64,000 bases of DNA from Anaerotruncus massiliensis (ex Togo et al. 2026) (GCF_900199635.1 NZ_LT962687.1:32501-96500); one strand, 5' to 3'. Positions 14,548-23,785 are shown, counted from the stretch's first letter. Translations and numbers: made by a program. The notes: a model not told the origin generated them from the letters alone.

Positions 14548-15035
14548 TAGGCGCCCAGGATTTCGGAGACGTACATGATATGGTAATCCTTTTCGGGATA
14601 CCAGCGGGTATCGGGCTCGTGGTCGAGGAAGCAGGCGGGGTCCATCGGCTGGCGGTAGAGCTTGCGGCAGGTGAGCGCGAGTTCCGACTGCGCGAGCACC
14701 GGCGCGCCGTCGAGTGCGACGGCCTCGAAGCCGCAGACGGCGAGCTTCTCCTCCGCACGGCCCGAGTGGGACCCGCAGTAGTTCATCTGCTGGCGGTACT
14801 GCTCGGGCAAAAAGCAGACGGAAAACCGTTCGCTCCGGTCGAGCAGCTCGCGGGTGAACCGCTGGGGCCTCAAAAAGACCCAGGTGACCGGGCGGTTCCA
14901 CATAATGCCCACGCCGCCCCAGCTCGCGACCATAGTGTTGACCTTTTCGCCCGACTGGGTGGTGATCATCGCCCATTTGTGGTGGATCGCTTCAAATGGG
15001 TTGACGGCCAGTTCGTAGGGGGATATTTTCTGCAT
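14532..15035 (-). CDS. Flavin reductase-like / flavoredoxin protein
   Basis: A 167-residue FMN-binding split-barrel protein of the flavin reductase-like/flavoredoxin group. Typical segments are the N-terminal KWAMITTQSGEKVNTMVASWGG (FMN-contacting loop) and PVTWVFLRPQRFTRELLDRSERF, then the C-terminal YPEKDYHIMYVSEILGAY. It probably shuttles electrons or reduces flavin; partner unknown. Its stop codon lies in the loop of a repeated hairpin, so the final residues QGEL are encoded by repeat sequence. Start ATG 15035 follows a GGAAGGAATG-type site. Confidence 0.85.
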   Translation of the reverse strand: MQKISPYELAVNPFEAIHHKWAMITTQSGEKVNTMVASWGGVGIMWNRPVTWVFLRPQRFTRELLDRSERFSVCFLPEQYRQQMNYCGSHSGRAEEKLAVCGFEAVALDGAPVLAQSELALTCRKLYRQPMDPACFLDHEPDTRWYPEKDYHIMYVSEILGAYQGEL

Positions 15036-15077
15036 ATTCTATCATTCCTTCCGTATGTATTCTTCCATGTAATCCCT

Positions 15078-15083
15078 ATTATA
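15078..15083 (-). promoter_or_regulatory. Extended -10 promoter of the flavoredoxin-like gene
   Basis: Minus strand TGCTATAAT with a perfect TATAAT (15083-15078); the -35 region is weak. Confidence 0.6.
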
Positions 15084-15171
15084 GCACGCCCTTTCCGCGA
15101 AAAGAACCTCTTTTTGTGCAACTTTACCCAATTAAATTTTTATGATGCTGAATATTTATACGTAAAAATGC

Positions 15172-15199
15172 TTGCATTTGCATAAATATAATGTATAAT
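15172..15199 (+). promoter_or_regulatory. argG promoter and possible ArgR site
   Basis: TTGCAT (15172-15177) and TATAAT (15194-15199), spacer 16. The AT-rich stretch just upstream (TGAATATTTATACGTA, from about 15149) has the half-site TGAAT and loosely resembles an arginine-repressor box, but the second half is poor. The operator call is tentative, the promoter call good. Confidence 0.7.
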
Positions 15200-15240
15200 A
15201 GGGGTATCGAATGAATGATTAACCAACGGAGGAATGAAAT

Positions 15241-16461
15241 ATGGAACAGAAATTCAATAAAGTCGTTTTGGCGTATTCCGGCGGTCTGGATACCTCGGTC
15301 ATCATCCCCTGGCTCAAGGAGCATTACGGCTGCGAGGTGATCGCGGTCGCGGCCAACGTCGGGCAGGGCATGGGCGAGCTCGAGGGGCTTGAGGAGAAGG
15401 CGATCAAGACGGGCGCCTCCAAATGCTACATCGAGGACCTCACCGAGGAATTCGTCAACGATTTTATCGTCCCGACCGTCAAGGCGGGCGCGGTCTACGA
15501 GGGCAAATACCTGCTGGGCACCTCCTTTGCGCGGCCGGTCATCGCGAAACGGCTGGTTGAGATCGCCAAGAAGGAGGGCGCCGACGCGATCGTCCACGGC
15601 TGCACCGGCAAGGGCAACGACCAGGTGCGGTTCGAGCTGACAATCAAGGCGTTCGCCCCCAACATGCCGATCATCGCCCCGTGGCGGTTCTGGGAGCTCA
15701 ACTCGCGGGAAAAGGAGATCGCCTACGCGGAGGAGCACAATGTCCCGCTCAAGATTAACCGGGAGACCAACTACTCCAAGGACAAGAACCTCTGGCATCT
15801 GTCGCACGAGGGCCTCGACCTCGAGGACCCCGCGAATGAGCCGGACTACGATAAAATCCTCGAGATGGGCGTTTCGCCCGAGAAGGCCCCCGACAAGCCC
15901 ACCTATGTGACGCTGAGCTTTGAAAAGGGCGTGCCGGTCGCGGTCGACGGCCAGAAGATGAAGCCGGTCGACATCATCTATAAGCTCAATGAGCTGGGCG
16001 GCAAAAACGGCATCGGCATCATCGACATGGTCGAAAACCGGCTGGTCGGCATGAAGAGCCGGGGCGTCTACGAGACCCCGGGCGGCACCATCCTCTATGC
16101 GGCCCACCAGTCGCTCGAGGAGATCACCCTCGACAAGGAGACCCAGCACTACAAGATGCAGATGGGCATCAAGTACAGCGAGCTCGTCTACAACGGCCAG
16201 TGGTACACGCCGCTGATGGAGGCGCTCAACGCCTTTGTCGACAAGACGCAGGAGACGGTGACCGGCGACGTGAAGCTCAAGCTCTACAAGGGCAACATCA
16301 TGAACGCCGGCATGACCTCCCCGCACTCCCTCTATTCGGAGGAGATCGCCACCTTCGGCGAGGACCACGTCTACGACCAGGCGGATTCCGCAGGCTTCAT
16401 CAACCTCTTCGGCCTGCCGATCAAGGTCAAGGCGCTGCTCGACGAAAAGAAGATCAAATAA
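15241..16461 (+). CDS. argG: Argininosuccinate synthase
   Basis: A 406-residue ATP-dependent ligase joining citrulline and aspartate to argininosuccinate (AMP plus PPi released). The N-type PPi loop is AYSGGLDTS (11-19). The citrulline/aspartate-binding segment [14 protein letters not shown] near residues 121-134 is intact, and the length is standard. It has an ATG with an AACGGAGGAATG site. It begins a run of arginine genes argG-H-C-J-B-D-F on the plus strand. Confidence 0.97.
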   Translation: MEQKFNKVVLAYSGGLDTSVIIPWLKEHYGCEVIAVAANVGQGMGELEGLEEKAIKTGASKCYIEDLTEEFVNDFIVPTVKAGAVYEGKYLLGTSFARPVIAKRLVEIAKKEGADAIVHGCTGKGNDQVRFELTIKAFAPNMPIIAPWRFWELNSREKEIAYAEEHNVPLKINRETNYSKDKNLWHLSHEGLDLEDPANEPDYDKILEMGVSPEKAPDKPTYVTLSFEKGVPVAVDGQKMKPVDIIYKLNELGGKNGIGIIDMVENRLVGMKSRGVYETPGGTILYAAHQSLEEITLDKETQHYKMQMGIKYSELVYNGQWYTPLMEALNAFVDKTQETVTGDVKLKLYKGNIMNAGMTSPHSLYSEEIATFGEDHVYDQADSAGFINLFGLPIKVKALLDEKKIK

Positions 16462-16551
16462 AGAAACTGCACAGAGTTTTTAGCCGTAACGCGGGGACGT
16501 CTGCCTTCCGCGTTACAGGCATTTCACAACGCGTAAAGGAGAAGCCGGTAT

Positions 16552-17934
16552 ATGAAGATGTGGGCGGGACGGTTTTCCAAAGAGGTCGACGACCGGGTAA
16601 ACGACTTCAATTCCTCCATCCGGTTCGACTGCCGGATGTATGAGCAGGATATCAAGGGCTCGCTGGCGCACGCCGCGATGCTCGCGGCGCAGGGGATCAT
16701 CCCGCAGGAGGACGCGGACGCGATCGCGCAGGGGCTCGAGGGCATCCTCGCGGATCTAAAAAGCGGCGCGCTCGTCTTCGACCCCGGCGCGGAGGACATC
16801 CACATGTTCGTCGAGGCGGAGCTCACAAAGCGGATCGGCGGCGCGGGAAAGCGCCTGCACACCGCGCGCAGCCGCAACGACCAGGTCGCGCTCGACCTGC
16901 GGCTGACGCTGCGGGAGGAGGCAAAGGAGATCAAAGCCCTGCTGCTCGCGCTCATTTCGGAGCTGCGTGACCGGGCGGCGGAGCACCTCGACACGGTCAT
17001 GCCCGGCTACACCCATTTGCAGCGGGCGCAGCCGGTGACCTTCGCCCACCACCTGGCGGCCTACGCCAGCATGTTTTCGCGCGACGTGGGGCGGGTGTCC
17101 GACGCGGCGGGGCGGATGGAATTCTGTCCGCTCGGCTCGGGTGCGCTCGCCGGGACGACCTACCCGATCGACCGGCAGCGGACGGCGGCGGCGCTCGGCT
17201 TTACGGCCCCGACGGCCAACTCGCTCGACGGGGTGTCCGACCGGGACTTCTGCATCGAGCTGGCGAATGCGATCGCGGTCATCATGATGCACCTGTCGCG
17301 CTTTTCGGAGGAGATCGTGGCGTGGTGCTCGTGGGAATTCAAGTTCATCGAGCTTGACGACGCCTTTGCGACCGGGTCGTCGATCATGCCGCAGAAGAAA
17401 AACCCCGACGTGGCCGAGCTGGTGCGCGGCAAGACGGGGCGGGTCTACGGCGATCTGATGACGCTGCTCACGATGATGAAGGGGCTTCCGCTCGCCTATA
17501 ACAAGGATATGCAGGAGGACAAGGAGGCCGTCTTCGACGCGGTGGACACGGTGAAGCTCTGCCTCAAGACCTTCACGCCGATGCTCCACACGATGACGGT
17601 GTTAAAGGAAAACATGCGCGCGGCGGCGGCGAAGGGGTTCATCAACGCGACCGACTGCGCCGACTACCTGACCAAGAAGGGGGTTCCCTTCCGCGACGCA
17701 TACAAGATCACCGGCGGGCTGGTGGCGGAGTGCATCCGCCGGGGACTGACGCTGGAAACCCTGCCGCTGGAGGACTACCGGGCGGCGAGCGGGGTCTTCG
17801 CGGAGGACGTGTACGGCGCGATCAACCTGGAAACCTGCGTGAAGGGCCGGCTCAGCGAGGGCGGGCCGTCGCCCGACGCGGTGAAAAAACAGCTTGCGCT
17901 GATCGCAAAGTTTTTGGAAGAGAACCAAAACTAA
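16552..17934 (+). CDS. argH: Argininosuccinate lyase
   Basis: A 460-residue fumarase-superfamily lyase splitting argininosuccinate into arginine and fumarate. Family blocks are all present: the N-terminal WAGRFSK, SRNDQVA (107-113), TH-LQRAQP around H155, and the signature loop GSSIMPQKKNP (275-285) carrying the catalytic Ser. It lies 90 bases after argG. The last codons and stop sit in a palindrome, CCAAAAC-TAAA-GTTTTGG (17925-17942), that opens the next spacer repeat, so the TAA is in the loop. Confidence 0.97.
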   Translation: MKMWAGRFSKEVDDRVNDFNSSIRFDCRMYEQDIKGSLAHAAMLAAQGIIPQEDADAIAQGLEGILADLKSGALVFDPGAEDIHMFVEAELTKRIGGAGKRLHTARSRNDQVALDLRLTLREEAKEIKALLLALISELRDRAAEHLDTVMPGYTHLQRAQPVTFAHHLAAYASMFSRDVGRVSDAAGRMEFCPLGSGALAGTTYPIDRQRTAAALGFTAPTANSLDGVSDRDFCIELANAIAVIMMHLSRFSEEIVAWCSWEFKFIELDDAFATGSSIMPQKKNPDVAELVRGKTGRVYGDLMTLLTMMKGLPLAYNKDMQEDKEAVFDAVDTVKLCLKTFTPMLHTMTVLKENMRAAAAKGFINATDCADYLTKKGVPFRDAYKITGGLVAECIRRGLTLETLPLEDYRAASGVFAEDVYGAINLETCVKGRLSEGGPSPDAVKKQLALIAKFLEENQN

Positions 17935-18046
17935 AGTTTTGGTCAAGCTTTTTCAAAAGCTTGCGGGTTGTCAGGGCGGGGCCCTGACACGCGGCGCGCA
18001 CGCCGCAAGATGCTTTGCCCCCGGACCCCACGGCCTTTGAAAAGGC
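17925..18046 (+). repeat. Chain of hairpins between argH and argC
   Basis: Consecutive hairpins: CCAAAAC/GTTTTGG around the argH stop (17925-17942); CAAGCTTTT/AAAAGCTTG (17944-17963); TCAGGGC-GGG-GCCCTGA (17971-17987); GCGGCG-CGCA-CGCCGC (17991-18006); and GGCCTTT/AAAGGCC (about 18030-18046). The central part recurs between argB and argD (21544-21635) with one hairpin rewritten by paired changes. Confidence 0.75.
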
Positions 18047-18078
18047 CGGCGAAATGTTTGATGATTTGAGGTGTTCCC

Positions 18079-19119
18079 ATGGAGAAGATCAAAGCGGGCG
18101 TCATCGGCGCCACCGGCTACGCGGGACTTGAGATCGTGCGGCTGCTCCTCTCCCACCCTTTTGTCGAGGTCGCGGCCGTCTCCTCCGTCTCCTTTGAGGG
18201 GCGGGCGATCAGCGAAATCTATCCGCAGCTCACCGGCATCTTCGGCGAGACCCTCGCCAATGACGCCGCCGTCGCCGACCGCTGCGACGTCGTCTTTGGC
18301 TCGCTGCCCGCCGGGCTCTCCGAGCCCATCGCGCGCCGGTGCTTCGACGCGGGCAAGCTCTACATCGATATGGGCGCGGATTTCCGCCTCAAAAACGAGG
18401 CGGATTACAAGCAGTGGTACGGCAAGGACTACGCCGATCCCGCGCTGCATGAGGCCGCCGTCTACTGCATCCCCGAGCTGCACCGGGCGAGGCTCGCGGG
18501 CGCGAAGCTCATCGGCAACCCCGGATGCTATCCCACCTCCATCGCCCTCGGCCTCGCTCCCGCCGTGAAGGCCGGCGCCATCGACCCCGCCACCCTCGTC
18601 ATCGACTCCAAGTCGGGCGCGACCGGCGCGGGCCGCGGCCTCGCCCTCAACACCCACTACACCGAGTGCAACGAGGCGTTCGCGCCCTACAAGGTCGCCT
18701 CCCACCGCCACACCCCCGAGATCGAGCAGACCCTTTCCGAGCTCGCCGGGCGGGAGGTGAGGGTCACCTTCGTGCCGCATTTGCTGGCCGTCAACCGGGG
18801 CATCGTCTCGACGATGTACGCGAATTTCATGCCCGGCTTCGACCTCGCGGCCGTGCGGGTGCTCTATGAGGGATTCTACCGAGGCGAGGAATTTGTCAGG
18901 GTGCTGCCCGACGGGGCGGCCGCGAACCTCAAGAACGTCAAATATTCCAACTACTGCCACATCTCCCTGCACGCCGACGCCCATACCGGCCGCCTGATCG
19001 TCGTCTCGACGATCGACAACATGGTCAAGGGCGCGGCCGGGCAGGCGATCCAGAATATGAATATCGCGCTCGGGCTCGAGGAGGATGCGGGGCTCCGCAT
19101 TATCCCGCCCGCGTTTTGA
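18079..19119 (+). CDS. argC: N-acetyl-gamma-glutamyl-phosphate reductase
   Basis: A 346-residue NADPH-dependent reductase for the third step of ornithine synthesis. The dinucleotide motif is GATGYAG (10-16). The catalytic cysteine is C150 in NPGCYPTS. The late histidine segment ASHRHTPEIEQ is also present. ATG 18079 follows a GAGGTGTTCCC site. It precedes argJ by 20 bases. Confidence 0.97.
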   Translation: MEKIKAGVIGATGYAGLEIVRLLLSHPFVEVAAVSSVSFEGRAISEIYPQLTGIFGETLANDAAVADRCDVVFGSLPAGLSEPIARRCFDAGKLYIDMGADFRLKNEADYKQWYGKDYADPALHEAAVYCIPELHRARLAGAKLIGNPGCYPTSIALGLAPAVKAGAIDPATLVIDSKSGATGAGRGLALNTHYTECNEAFAPYKVASHRHTPEIEQTLSELAGREVRVTFVPHLLAVNRGIVSTMYANFMPGFDLAAVRVLYEGFYRGEEFVRVLPDGAAANLKNVKYSNYCHISLHADAHTGRLIVVSTIDNMVKGAAGQAIQNMNIALGLEEDAGLRIIPPAF

Positions 19120-19139
19120 GCATGAAGGAGTGAACCAGC

Positions 19140-20360
19140 ATGTCCTATACATTCGTCGAGGGCGGCGTCTGCGCCGCCAAAGGCTTTTCGGCGGGCGCCG
19201 TCCACGCCGGCATCCGCAAAAACCGCACCAAAAACGACCTCGCGCTCATCGTGAGCAAGAAATCCTGCGCCGCCGCCGCGATCTATACGCAGAACAAGGT
19301 CAAGGGCGCGCCCATCCTCGTGACGCAGGCGCATTTGAAGGACGGCCGCGCGAGGGCGTTCCTCTGCAACTCCGGCAACGCCAACACCTGCAACGCCGAC
19401 GGCGTCGACATCGCGAACGCCATGTGCGGCAGCGCGGCCGCCGCACTGAAAATCTCCCCCGCCGACGTGATCGTCGCGTCGACCGGGGTCATCGGCCAGC
19501 CGCTGCCGCTTTCCCCGATCACCGCCGCCATGCCCGCGCTGGCCGCTTCCCTCTCGGAGACGGGGAGCGCGGACGCCGCCGAGGCGATCATGACCACCGA
19601 CACCAGGCGCAAGGAGGTCGCGGTGCGGTTCCCGCTCGGCGGAAAAACCTGCACGATCGGCGGCATCGCCAAGGGCTCGGGGATGATCCATCCCAATATG
19701 GCCACCATGCTCTGCTTTGTCACGACCGACGCGGCCATCGCCCCGGCCCTGCTCCAGAAGGCGCTCAAATGCGTCGCGGACGAGACCTTCAACATGGTTT
19801 CGGTCGACGGGGACACCTCCACCAACGACATGCTCTCCATCCTCGCAAACGGCGAGGCGGGCAACCCGGAGATCGCCTCGATGGACGCCGACTATTACCA
19901 CTTCGCGCAGGGGCTCATGATGGTCTGCCGCCAGATCGCCAAGGAGCTGGCCGCCGACGGCGAGGGCGCGTCCAAGCTGCTCGAGTGCACCGTCACCGGA
20001 GCGCCCGACAAGGAAACCGCCAAAAAGGTCGCCAAATCGGTCGTCTGCTCGAGCCTCTTTAAGGCCGCGATGTTCGGCGAGGACGCCAACTGGGGCCGTA
20101 TCCTCTGCGCGATCGGTTACACCGACGCGGAGTTCGAGATCGACCGGGTGGCGGTGACGCTCGCCTCCGACGCGGGCAGCGTCCACGTCTGCGAAAACGG
20201 CGCGGGCGTTCCATTCAGCGAGGAGGAAGCCAAGAAGGTCCTCGGAGAAAAGGAGATCCGCATCGAGGTCGACATGGGGCAGGGCGGGGAATCCGCCACC
20301 GCATGGGGCTGCGATTTGACCTATGACTATGTGAAGATCAACGGCGATTACCGCACCTGA
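19140..20360 (+). CDS. argJ: Bifunctional ornithine acetyltransferase / N-acetylglutamate synthase
   Basis: A 406-residue ArgJ that recycles the acetyl group from acetylornithine to glutamate; the bifunctional form also uses acetyl-CoA. The self-cleavage site is Ala188-Thr189 in GMIHPNMATMLCF, Thr189 becoming the nucleophile of the beta chain. The oxyanion segment STGVIGQ (114-120) is present. No argA is seen in the window, which fits the cyclic pathway. The final codons and TGA stop form one arm, CCTGACCG, of a 125-nt nested palindrome running into the spacer before argB. Confidence 0.96.
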   Translation: MSYTFVEGGVCAAKGFSAGAVHAGIRKNRTKNDLALIVSKKSCAAAAIYTQNKVKGAPILVTQAHLKDGRARAFLCNSGNANTCNADGVDIANAMCGSAAAALKISPADVIVASTGVIGQPLPLSPITAAMPALAASLSETGSADAAEAIMTTDTRRKEVAVRFPLGGKTCTIGGIAKGSGMIHPNMATMLCFVTTDAAIAPALLQKALKCVADETFNMVSVDGDTSTNDMLSILANGEAGNPEIASMDADYYHFAQGLMMVCRQIAKELAADGEGASKLLECTVTGAPDKETAKKVAKSVVCSSLFKAAMFGEDANWGRILCAIGYTDAEFEIDRVAVTLASDAGSVHVCENGAGVPFSEEEAKKVLGEKEIRIEVDMGQGGESATAWGCDLTYDYVKINGDYRT

Positions 20361-20480
20361 CCGGCGGCTAACGGCGCGGGGCGGCGCCCCTTCGGCCGCG
20401 CGCTCCGGTTGCGTACACACGTACGCGGCCCTCGCGCGCTTCCTCGCCGCCTTGCCCCACATCCGTTTTCCGCGGTCAGG
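20356..20480. repeat. 125-nt nested palindrome between argJ and argB
   Basis: Arms pair from outside in: CCTGACCG (20356-20363) with CGGTCAGG (20473-20480); AACGG with CCGTT; GGCGGCG with CGCCGCC; GCGCGC with GCGCGC; GCGTAC-ACAC-GTACGC at the tip. The left arm includes the argJ stop codon. No copy was seen elsewhere in the window. Confidence 0.65.
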
Positions 20481-20542
20481 CGGCGCGGCGGGAGATCCTT
20501 CGGCACGGGCGGACGGCAACCAATTGGGAGGAGAGGGATAGC

Positions 20543-21403
20543 ATGCAGATTACGAATTCCGATAAGGCGCAGGTGCTCGCGGAGGCGCTGCCCTATATCC
20601 AGGACTACGCGGGCAAGGTGGTCGTCGTCAAGTACGGCGGCAACGCGATGGTAGACGGCGCGCTCAAGGCCGCCGTCATGAGCGACATCGTGCTGCTCTC
20701 GCTCGTCGGCATCAAGATCGTATTGGTGCACGGCGGCGGGCCCGAGATCACCGAGACGCTCAAGGCCATCGGCAAGGAGAGCCGGTTCATCGGCGGCCTG
20801 CGCTACACCGACGAGGAGACCCTCAAGGTGGCGCAGATGGTGCTCGCGGGCAAGACCAACAAGGACCTCGTCAACCTGCTCGAGCAGCAGGGGGGCCGGG
20901 CGATCGGTCTCTGCGGCATTGACGGCCGGATGATCTCGGCCAAAAAGATCGAGGGTGAGGCCGACCTCGGCTATGTCGGGGAGGTCACGGGCGTCGACGC
21001 GACCGTGCTGCGCGACGCGCTCGACCGGGGCTACATCCCCGTCATCGCCACCCTCGGCTGCGGGGAGGACGGCACCGTCTACAACATCAACGCCGATTCG
21101 GCGGCCTGCCGTATCGCCGCCGAGCTGCACGCCGAAAACCTCATCTCCATGACCGACGTGCGCGGACTGCTCCGCAACAGGGACGACGAAAACACGCTGA
21201 TCCCCGAGGTCAAGGTCAGCGAGGTGCCCCTGCTCGTGCGGCAGGGGGTCATCGCGGGCGGTATGATCCCCAAGGTGGAGTGCTGCGTCGAGGCGGTGCG
21301 CCGCGGCGTCAAGCGCGCCTTCATTATCGACGGGCGCATCCCCCACTCGATCCTCATCGAGCTCATGACCAACGAAGGCATCGGCACGATGTTCTTAGGA
21401 TAG
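20543..21403 (+). CDS. argB: N-acetylglutamate kinase
   Basis: A 286-residue amino acid kinase phosphorylating N-acetylglutamate. K30 in VVKYGGNA and the glycine loop VHGGGPEI (62-69) bind ATP and substrate. The later blocks GLCGIDG and NINADSAA are intact. Its length, and the N-terminal helix before the kinase core, suggest the arginine-sensitive hexameric form (inference). ATG 20543 follows GGGAGGAGAGG. Confidence 0.96.
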   Translation: MQITNSDKAQVLAEALPYIQDYAGKVVVVKYGGNAMVDGALKAAVMSDIVLLSLVGIKIVLVHGGGPEITETLKAIGKESRFIGGLRYTDEETLKVAQMVLAGKTNKDLVNLLEQQGGRAIGLCGIDGRMISAKKIEGEADLGYVGEVTGVDATVLRDALDRGYIPVIATLGCGEDGTVYNINADSAACRIAAELHAENLISMTDVRGLLRNRDDENTLIPEVKVSEVPLLVRQGVIAGGMIPKVECCVEAVRRGVKRAFIIDGRIPHSILIELMTNEGIGTMFLG

Positions 21404-21415
21404 CGGCTGGGGGAA

Positions 21416-21466
21416 CCAGGGGGACTTTGAAAAGTCCCCCTGGACCCCGAAACTTTTGGTTCAGGC
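21416..21466 (-). repeat. Spacer repeat with stable hairpin, copy 2 (reverse)
   Basis: CCAGGGGGACTT pairs with AAGTCCCCCTGG (21416-21443), followed by GACCCCGAAACTTTTGG and TTCAGGC. Read on the minus strand this is the same phrase as at 14491 and 31606. Confidence 0.65.
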
Positions 21467-21543
21467 GGGACGCGCCGCGACGCCGCGCGCGCGTCCCGTG
21501 AGGATAAAGTTTTCGCCCGCTTTTTCACACACGGCCCGTGAGA

Positions 21544-21694
21544 CTAAAATTTTCGCCCGCCTTTTATAAAAGGCGGCGGGTTGTCAGGGCGGAGCCCTGA
21601 CGCGCGGCGCGCACGCCGCAAGACGCCTTGTCCTTCAAGCGGATTTTGGAAAAGGGTGTGGGGAAACCTTTTACAAGACAAAAGGTTTCCCCAC
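21544..21694 (+). repeat. Chain of hairpins between argB and argD
   Basis: CGCCTTTT/AAAAGGCG, TCAGGGC-GGA-GCCCTGA and GCGGCG-CGCA-CGCCGC repeat the argH-argC chain. A separate hairpin follows: GTGGGGAAACCTTT (21658-21671) with AAAGGTTTCCCCAC (21681-21694), ending 20 bases before the argD start. The last hairpin has no T tract but could affect argD expression. Confidence 0.7.
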
Positions 21695-21714
21695 GAACGG
21701 AAAGGGTGATCGGC

Positions 21715-22899
21715 ATGACCCTCATGGAGGAAGATAAACAGTATATCGCGAACACCTACGGGCGGTTCCCGTTCGAAGCGGCCAGCGGCAAAAACGCGAC
21801 CTGCACGGGCGGGGACGGGAAAACATACATCGACTTTTCCAGCGGCATCGGGGTGAACTCCCTCGGCTTCTGCGACGAGGGGTGGGCCGCGGCGGTCGCG
21901 AAGCAGGCGGCCACCCTCCAGCACATCTCCAACCTCTACTACACCGCGCCGATGGTGAAGGTGGCCAAAACCCTCTGCGAGCGGACGTTTGCCGACAAGG
22001 TGTTCTTCTGCAACTCGGGCGCGGAGGCCAACGAGGGCATGATCAAGACCGCCCGCAAGTACAGCTTCGATAAATACGGCAGGGGCCGCCACAAAATCGT
22101 GGCGCTCGAAAATTCCTTTCACGGGCGCACGGTGACGACCCTCTCCGCCACGGGGCAGGAGGTCTTCCACCGGTATTTTGACCCATTCACCGACGGTTTT
22201 TCGTTTGTGGGGGCGGGGGATATCGCCGCGCTCGAGCGCGCCGCCGACGGGGAAACCTGCGGCATCCTGCTCGAGCTCATCCAGGGGGAGGGCGGCGTTG
22301 TGCCGCTCGACCGGGAATTCGTCGACGCGGCGGCGCGCATCTGTAAGGAGCGCGACATCCTGCTGATGGTCGACGAGGTGCAGACGGGAATCGGCCGCAC
22401 CGGAAAGCTGCTCTGCTGCGAGCACTACGGGATCACGCCCGACCTCGTCTCGCTCGCCAAGGGGCTCGGCGGCGGACTGCCGCTCGGCGCGGTGCTCTTC
22501 GGCGAAAAATGCGCCCATACGCTCGGCGCGGGCGACCACGCCACCACCTTCGGCGGCAACCCGGTGGCCTGCGCGGGCGCTTTGGAGGTGCTCGGACGCA
22601 TCGGCGAAGGGCTGCTTCAGGAGGTCGCGGAAAAGGGCACGTACATCACAAGGGCGGTCGAAGGGATGCCGCACGTCGTGAGCGTCGAGGGAAAGGGGCT
22701 CATGCTCGGCGTGACGCTCGAGGGGGTCAACAGCCGCGAGGCGGCGGCCGCCTGCCTCGAAAACGGGCTCATCATCCTGACCGCCAAGGCGAAGCTGCGG
22801 ATGCTGCCCCCGCTCACCATCACCTATCCGGAAATCGATGAAGGCTTAAAAAGACTGAAAGAGGTGCTCGAACATGAATCATCTGCTGAAACTGCTTGA
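21715..22899 (+). CDS. argD: Acetylornithine aminotransferase
   Basis: A 394-residue class-III PLP aminotransferase making N-acetylornithine. The PLP-phosphate loop is SGAEANEG (101-108), D220 sits in MVDEVQTGIGRTG and the Schiff-base lysine is K249 in SLAKGLGGG. ATG 21715 (MTLMEED) is preferred over an in-frame codon at 21628, since the extra 29 residues are encoded by the repeat hairpin. It overlaps argF by 26 bases, indicating coupling. Confidence 0.95.
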   Translation: MTLMEEDKQYIANTYGRFPFEAASGKNATCTGGDGKTYIDFSSGIGVNSLGFCDEGWAAAVAKQAATLQHISNLYYTAPMVKVAKTLCERTFADKVFFCNSGAEANEGMIKTARKYSFDKYGRGRHKIVALENSFHGRTVTTLSATGQEVFHRYFDPFTDGFSFVGAGDIAALERAADGETCGILLELIQGEGGVVPLDREFVDAAARICKERDILLMVDEVQTGIGRTGKLLCCEHYGITPDLVSLAKGLGGGLPLGAVLFGEKCAHTLGAGDHATTFGGNPVACAGALEVLGRIGEGLLQEVAEKGTYITRAVEGMPHVVSVEGKGLMLGVTLEGVNSREAAAACLENGLIILTAKAKLRMLPPLTITYPEIDEGLKRLKEVLEHESSAETA

Positions 22900-23785
22900 C
22901 CTTTCCAACGAGGAGATCATCGAACTGCTGAACCTCGGCGACCAGCTCAAATACGAGCTCAAACACGGCATCCGCCACCAGCACCTGAAGGGGAAAACGA
23001 TGGGGATGATCTTCCAGAAATCCTCCACCCGGACCCGCGTCTCCTTTGAAGTCGGCATGGCGCAGCTCGGCGGTTCGGCGCTCTTCCTGTCGGCGCGCGA
23101 TTTGCAGATCGGCCGCGGCGAGCCGGTGCAGGACACCGCCCGCGTGCTCTCGCGGTATCTCGACGGCATCATGATCCGCACCTTCGCCCAGCAGGAGGTC
23201 GAGGACCTCGCCAAATACGGCTCGATCCCCATCATCAACGGCCTGACCGACTTCTGCCACCCCTGCCAGGTGCTCGCCGACCTCATGACCATCCGCGAAT
23301 ACAAGGGCGGTCTTGAGGGGCTCAAAATGTGCTACATCGGCGACGGCAACAACATGGCCAACTCCCTCATCGTCGGCGGCCTCAAGACGGGGATGTCCGT
23401 CGCGGCCGCGACCCCCGCCGGCTACCGGCCCGACCCGGTGGTGCTCGACTTCGCGAAGCCCTACGGCGGCAAGTTCCTGCTCACCTCCGACATCCGCGCC
23501 GCCGCCGAAAAGGCCGACGTCGTCTTTACCGACGTGTGGGCGTCGATGGGCATGGAGGAGGAGGCGGAGAAGCGCCGCGCCGCCTTCAGGGGCTACCAGG
23601 TGAACGAGGAGCTTCTGGGGCTCTGCGCCCCCGACGTGATGGTGCAGCACTGCCTGCCCGCCCACCGCGGCGAGGAGATCACCGACGAGACGTTTGAAAA
23701 GCACTCAAACGAGATTTTCGACGAGGCGGAAAACCGCCTGCACGCCCAGAAGGCCGTCATGGTCAAGCTGATGGCGGGCAAATAG
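22874..23785 (+). CDS. argF: Ornithine carbamoyltransferase
   Basis: A 303-residue transferase making citrulline from ornithine and carbamoyl phosphate. The carbamoyl-phosphate motif is STRTR (51-55), HPCQ (129-132) follows GLTDFC, and the ornithine loop is HCLPAHRG (259-266). The HCLP motif distinguishes it from catabolic putrescine or aspartate transferases. It starts inside the argD 3' end and closes the arginine cluster before a strong terminator. Confidence 0.96.
   Translation: MNHLLKLLDLSNEEIIELLNLGDQLKYELKHGIRHQHLKGKTMGMIFQKSSTRTRVSFEVGMAQLGGSALFLSARDLQIGRGEPVQDTARVLSRYLDGIMIRTFAQQEVEDLAKYGSIPIINGLTDFCHPCQVLADLMTIREYKGGLEGLKMCYIGDGNNMANSLIVGGLKTGMSVAAATPAGYRPDPVVLDFAKPYGGKFLLTSDIRAAAEKADVVFTDVWASMGMEEEAEKRRAAFRGYQVNEELLGLCAPDVMVQHCLPAHRGEEITDETFEKHSNEIFDEAENRLHAQKAVMVKLMAGK

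Noticed and set aside
15036-15240. Clear ArgR operator before argG
   Set aside because: Only one TGAAT half-site is convincing; kept as a tentative remark within the promoter entry.
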